Source: DATHBR01 sp036389955
Lineage (GTDB): Bacteria; Myxococcota; Myxococcia; Myxococcales; Myxococcaceae
Length of the DNA stretch: 7,802 bases
Assembly: GCA_036389955.1 (NCBI GenBank)
Contig: DASVVJ010000375.1
Coordinates: 1 to 7,802 of the forward strand
Direction of reading: 5' to 3'
Shown: positions 5,091 to 7,802 of the stretch, piece by piece
How positions within the stretch are numbered: the stretch's first letter is position 1
Layout of the letters: every line of letters begins with the position of its first letter
Notes under the pieces: model-generated
The model's database searches: none
Seen by the model: the letters and a program-made list of their open reading frames with translations, nothing else
What the model was told of the DNA's origin: nothing
Position numbers and translations under genes: made by a program

Positions 5091-6605
5091 ATGCGCAGAA
5101 TCTTGGGAGCGTGTGTGGTGGTGGTGATGGCAACGGCGTGGGCCTGCGGAGGAAACGAAGAGGCCACACGGCCCCCGGTGACCCCCAACGAGGACAACAA
5201 CCAGACTCCAGTGGGTCCGCCGGACTCTGGAACGCCGCAGCAGCCGGACGCGGGGACGCAGCAGCCGCCCGATGGGGGCAAGCCTCGGCCGCCTCCGCCG
5301 CCTCCGCCGCCTCCGCCTCCTCCGCCTCCTCCGGACGAGGGGCCGGTGGATCCACCGCCGCCGCCTCCGCCGCCGGAGCTGGGGCCGGGGCCGTGGCCGA
5401 CGGACGCGAGCCTCAACTACACCAAGCGCTTCAATCTGGGGAACGTGCGCTCGGTGAGCGTGGACGACGCGTACAACATCTGGATGCTGGACGGTGAGCG
5501 CATTGGCGTGCTCCGGCCAGGGGACAGCGCGCCGCGGTGGGTGAGCAACATCGGCCAGGCGCAGCTCGGCTTCGGGCCGGACGCGCTGGCGCTGAGCTCC
5601 ACGGTCATCTGCGGCGGCAGCGCGGGCCGCGCGTACGTGGGCTACAGCACCTACGAGCTGGACAACGCGTTCATCTTCAGCCCGGATGGCCGCTCGTTCC
5701 CGAGGTACGACGATCCGGACGAGACGCGGTTCGATCCGCTGAAGTACGCGGAGTACCAGAAGGGGGACCTGGACATCGTGAAGCTCGCCCCGGACGGCAA
5801 CATCGTCCTGGAGGAGCACCTGCAGCGCTCGGCGCGCCCCAACGGGCCGCAGAACGTGGGCATCCGCAACACGAACGATCACCACTTCGACGAAGACCGC
5901 TCGGTGCTCACGTGCACCAAGGTGATGCACGGGCGCTACAAGGGTCAGGTGTACATCGGCACCAACCACGGCGTCAGCCGGATCAGCGGGCTGTACTACA
6001 ACAGCCACCGGCACCCGGTGTGGTTCGAAGAGAAGCTGGACGAGAACGGCAACCCCACGGGCAGCAAGACGCAGAAGGCGGGTTACACGTACGCGCTGGG
6101 CATCGGGCTGAACGGCCAGGTGCTGATCGGCAACGACTGGAACGTGGGAATCGTGGTGCCGTCGGAGAAGCTGGCGGACTGGGACCGCACCGAGGGCAAC
6201 TACAACGAGGAGCTGCTCAACGCGCACGTGCCCGCGGTGAACAGCCTGCCGGAGAAGGACTACTGGCGGGGCTTCCAGCAGACGACGGACAACAAGTACT
6301 ACCTGGCGAGCAAGGACTACGGGCTGTGGCAGATCGACGAAATCAAATGGAAGTCGGAGGCCAACGCCACCAAGGTGCCGGGGCTGCCCACGGATCAGCT
6401 CACCTCGCTGGCGGCCACGGGAGACGGCTCGCTCTTCATCGGCACGGCGGGAGCGGGGCTGTGGCGGCTGAGCCCAGACAAGCAGCTCACCCAGGTCAGC
6501 GTGGAGGGCGGCCATGTCCGGGAGCTCTTCTATGACCCGACGGTGAAGCCGGCGATGCTCTACGTGCTCACCAACGCGGGGCTCACGGTGCTCAGAGGCC
6601 ACTGA
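5091..6605 (+). CDS. Polyproline-linker lipoprotein with predicted beta-propeller domain
   Basis: The 504-residue product starts with a lipoprotein-like signal, MRRILGACVVVVMATAWACGG, with C19 the likely lipidated residue; Trp at -2 of the lipobox is atypical. A low-complexity linker (22-107) rich in Pro, Gln, Asp and Gly contains 15 consecutive prolines (67-81) and 8 more (88-95). The remaining 390 or so residues show repeated strands of the type seen in beta-propellers: NVRSVSVDDAYNIWMLDGE, KGQVYIGTNHGVSRI, LGIGLNGQVLIGNDWNVGIV and LTSLAATGDGSLFIGTAGAGLWRL. Two cysteines in this part could form a disulfide. The protein should sit at the cell surface or periplasmic face of the outer membrane, with the linker extending the propeller away from it. 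I do not recognise a specific family and give no activity. It is flanked by a terminator and sigma-54 candidate upstream and hairpins downstream, so it is probably monocistronic. Confidence 0.85.
   Translation: MRRILGACVVVVMATAWACGGNEEATRPPVTPNEDNNQTPVGPPDSGTPQQPDAGTQQPPDGGKPRPPPPPPPPPPPPPPPDEGPVDPPPPPPPPELGPGPWPTDASLNYTKRFNLGNVRSVSVDDAYNIWMLDGERIGVLRPGDSAPRWVSNIGQAQLGFGPDALALSSTVICGGSAGRAYVGYSTYELDNAFIFSPDGRSFPRYDDPDETRFDPLKYAEYQKGDLDIVKLAPDGNIVLEEHLQRSARPNGPQNVGIRNTNDHHFDEDRSVLTCTKVMHGRYKGQVYIGTNHGVSRISGLYYNSHRHPVWFEEKLDENGNPTGSKTQKAGYTYALGIGLNGQVLIGNDWNVGIVVPSEKLADWDRTEGNYNEELLNAHVPAVNSLPEKDYWRGFQQTTDNKYYLASKDYGLWQIDEIKWKSEANATKVPGLPTDQLTSLAATGDGSLFIGTAGAGLWRLSPDKQLTQVSVEGGHVRELFYDPTVKPAMLYVLTNAGLTVLRGH
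5289..5333 (+). repeat. Imperfect 9-base tandem repeat coding for 15 prolines
   Basis: Five 9-base units in frame: CCGCCTCCG three times, then CCTCCTCCG twice. Slippage would change the linker length in steps of three residues without shifting the frame. A shorter CCG/CCT run at 5352-5375 codes for the second stretch of eight prolines. Confidence 0.85.
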
Positions 6606-6610
6606 GCCGC

Positions 6611-6650
6611 CCTCCCCTCTCCTTTCGGGAGAGGGACAGGGTGAGGGTTC
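6611..6650. repeat. REP-like intergenic palindrome
   Basis: CCCTCTCC (6615-6622) pairs perfectly with GGAGAGGG (6628-6635) around TTTCG, and CAGGGTGAGGG follows. Read on the minus strand this gives CCCTCACCCTGTCCCTCTCC, a pattern I recognise from short palindromic intergenic repeats common in many proteobacteria. It begins 5 bases after the lipoprotein stop codon, and could also act as a 3' end hairpin. Only one copy is in the window, so its repeat status rests on recognition. Confidence 0.55.
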
Positions 6651-6653
6651 CGA

Positions 6654-6680
6654 GCCCAGGGCCTTACACGGGCCCTGGGC
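6654..6680 (+). terminator. Second hairpin after the lipoprotein gene, terminator-like
   Basis: GCCCAGGGCC (6654-6663) pairs over all ten bases with GGCCCTGGGC (6671-6680) around a 7-base loop. Only CTTCC follows, so the U-tract is weak. Together with the hairpin just upstream it likely ends the lipoprotein transcript. Confidence 0.55.
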
Positions 6681-6705
6681 CTTCCGTCCGCAGAGCAAGC
6701 AGGCT

Positions 6706-6715
6706 CCCCCCCCCC
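6706..6715. repeat. Homopolymer of ten C
   Basis: Ten consecutive C lie in the spacer, 28 bases upstream of the candidate -10 of the phosphoesterase gene. Such tracts slip in replication and are also prone to sequencing error. Confidence 0.8.
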
Positions 6716-6735
6716 ACCTTCAGTCCAGTGGGTGG

Positions 6736-6778
6736 CCTTCCGTACAATGCGCGGCTCAATCCTCACCGGTACGGAAGG
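6736..6778 (+). promoter_or_regulatory. Inverted repeat spanning -10 and RBS of the phosphoesterase gene
   Basis: CCTTCCGTAC (6736-6745) and GTACGGAAGG (6769-6778) are perfect inverted repeats with 23 bases between them. The left arm overlaps TACAAT (6743-6748), a five-of-six match to the -10 consensus; the -35 is poor (TTCAGT at 6719-6724, spacing 18). The right arm contains GGAAGG, the SD sequence 5 bases before the ATG at 6784. If transcription starts near 6755 the left arm is not in the RNA, so the repeat would act as a DNA operator. If it starts further upstream, the RNA could fold and hide the SD. Confidence 0.5.
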
Positions 6779-6783
6779 ACCGC

Positions 6784-7704
6784 ATGCCCCTGAGACTCTC
6801 CCGCCGCTTCGCCACTCGCAGCTCCGCGAGCCCGGCCCACTCCGTCTCGAGTCACCACGGGCTGGCGCTGGCGCGGAACGACGTCGTCGCCCGGCACGGA
6901 GAGGATCCGCTGCGCTCCGAGCAGCAGCAGCGGCTGCGCTTGAGGGACCACTTCGCTCTCAACGAGTACGTGATTCACGTGCCCGGGCTGCACGGTAACC
7001 ATGACGGCCTGCGGGTGGCGCAGCTGTCGGACATCCACGTGGGCCAGGCGACCTCGGACCTCCGCATCCGCCGGGCGGTGGCGGCGGTGAACGCGTCGGC
7101 GCCGGACGTGGTGCTGCTCACGGGTGACTACGTGACGCACAGCCCCAAGCCGCTGCCACGGGTGCGCGAGGTGCTCTCGGGGCTCAAGGGCCCCGTCTTC
7201 GTGGTGATGGGCAACCATGACCACTGGGTGAATGCGCCCTACCTGCGCGAGGGCTTCGAGCGGCTGGGCTATACGGTGCTGCAGAACGAGCACCGGGTGG
7301 TGCACCTGCGCGGGGCGCCGGCCACGGTGCTGGGCGTGGATGACGGGCGCACGGGCCGCGACGACGTGGAGGCCACCTTCCGCGGGGCGCCCACCTCGGG
7401 CACCCGGCTGGTGATGGCGCACACGCCGCCCACGGTGGAGAAGCTGCCGCCGTACGCGGGGCTGGTGCAGTTCTCCGGGCACACGCACGGCGGCCAGTTC
7501 ATGGTGCGCGGGCTCACCGAGAAGCTCTTCCGCCGCGCGGGCCAGCCCTACATCCGCGGGCACTACGTGGTGCGCGGCAACCAGCTGTATGTGAACCAGG
7601 GCCTGGGCTTCGGCTTCGGCGGCCCGTACCTGCGCCGCGGCACCGAGCCCGAGGTGGCCTTCTTCACCCTGCGCGCCGCCCCCGCGCTGCAGGCGGTGGA
7701 GTAG
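6784..7704 (+). CDS. Calcineurin-like metallophosphoesterase (YkuE-like)
   Basis: The 306-residue product has the full set of two-metal phosphoesterase motifs in order: SDIHVG (82-87; D83, H85), TGDY (113-116; D115), GNHDHW (143-148; N144, H145, D146), AHTPP (212-216; H213) and SGHTHGGQF (231-239; H233, H235). All metal and catalytic residues are present, so it should hydrolyse phosphomonoesters or diesters. The substrate is unknown. The YkuE-type arrangement, with GHTHGGQ and the C-terminal YVNQGLGFG, fits best. Many relatives have a membrane segment or Tat signal; here the first 60 residues are basic and Ser/Arg/His-rich with no hydrophobic helix, so it appears cytoplasmic. The ATG at 6784 follows GGAAGG by 5 bases. 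It converges on the next gene with one base between stop codons. Confidence 0.9.
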   Translation: MPLRLSRRFATRSSASPAHSVSSHHGLALARNDVVARHGEDPLRSEQQQRLRLRDHFALNEYVIHVPGLHGNHDGLRVAQLSDIHVGQATSDLRIRRAVAAVNASAPDVVLLTGDYVTHSPKPLPRVREVLSGLKGPVFVVMGNHDHWVNAPYLREGFERLGYTVLQNEHRVVHLRGAPATVLGVDDGRTGRDDVEATFRGAPTSGTRLVMAHTPPTVEKLPPYAGLVQFSGHTHGGQFMVRGLTEKLFRRAGQPYIRGHYVVRGNQLYVNQGLGFGFGGPYLRRGTEPEVAFFTLRAAPALQAVE

Positions 7705-7705
7705 C

Positions 7706-7802
7706 TCAAGCCTCCGGCTGGTGGGGCTGCTCCCCGAGCAGCTCCCGTGCCTGGTGCCCGGCCAGCGCGGGCTGAGCGTCGCGAGGCAGCAGCACGGTGA
7801 AG
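7706..7802 (-). CDS. C-terminal fragment, possibly a sensor histidine kinase
   Basis: The minus strand, entering at the window edge, reads FTVLLPRDAQPALAGHQARE and a further 11 residues, then TGA at 7708-7706. FTVLLP is typical of the last strand of histidine-kinase ATPase domains, where it usually follows G-x-G-[TS]-x, and a short tail after it is common. Only 31 residues are visible, so the family is an inference; that a coding region ends here is more secure, given codon bias. It is convergent with the phosphoesterase gene, one base apart. Confidence 0.55.
   Translation of the reverse strand, partial: FTVLLPRDAQPALAGHQARELLGEQPHQPEA
7723..7745. terminator. Hairpin in the convergent gene end
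   Basis: Bases 7723-7731 pair with 7737-7745 (nine pairs, one G-U) around CCCCG. It lies 18 bases past the phosphoesterase stop, inside the last codons of the opposing gene. No T-run follows. It could slow transcription from either side, but it may be only coding sequence. Confidence 0.3.

Noticed and set aside
4905..6698. Minus-strand open frame of 597 codons opposite the lipoprotein gene
   Set aside because: It contains long Arg runs opposite the CCG/CCT repeat and crosses the terminator and REP-like element. The plus-strand product has a signal peptide, RBS and propeller-like strands.
6994..7005. A first GNHD (residues 71-74) in the phosphoesterase, before the metal-binding SDIHVG
   Set aside because: It precedes the first motif of the domain and lies in the strand leading to it; the true GNHD is at residues 143-146. 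It is most likely coincidence, not a second active site.

Overview
The window is GC-rich chromosomal DNA whose third codon positions are almost all G or C, so the antisense strand and other frames hold long open frames that are shadows. The type I glutamine synthetase, the lipoproteins with a Cys-Gly-Gly start, the proline-rich TonB-like protein and a close sigma-54 promoter match together suggest a myxobacterium, perhaps of the Cystobacter/Stigmatella/Archangium/Myxococcus group. That placement is inference; no rRNA or other marker is present. I see no insertion sequence, tRNA, CRISPR array or phage gene.

Layout. Positions 1-491 (minus strand) hold the start of a lipoprotein gene cut by the window edge and, just upstream of it, a small four-helix membrane protein. 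A divergent spacer (492-729) contains a compact AT-rich patch of tandem, inverted and direct repeats that looks like a regulatory region. Then on the plus strand come glnA (730-2172), a spacer with a 7-codon micro-ORF running into a hairpin, a Fur-family regulator (2241-2771) and a TonB-family protein (2848-4113). A separate unit follows: a secreted protein of unknown function (4244-4912) closed by a strong intrinsic terminator. Next is a lipoprotein with polyproline stretches and a predicted beta-propeller (5091-6605), preceded by a good sigma-54 -24/-12 promoter candidate and followed by two hairpins, one resembling a widespread REP-like repeat. Finally a metallophosphoesterase (6784-7704), whose -10 element and ribosome binding site are flanked or overlapped by a perfect 10-bp inverted repeat, converges with a minus-strand gene whose C-terminus resembles a histidine kinase.

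How the genes fit together. GlnA assimilates ammonium. The Fur-type regulator next to a TonB-like protein hints at metal-responsive control of outer-membrane transport, but no ExbB/ExbD or receptor gene lies here, so this rests on adjacency alone. The remaining genes look like independent envelope or housekeeping functions. I did not find a clear multi-gene novel system. The most interesting signals are regulatory: the glnA upstream repeats, the micro-ORF/hairpin before the fur-type gene, the sigma-54 site, and the inverted repeat at the phosphoesterase promoter.
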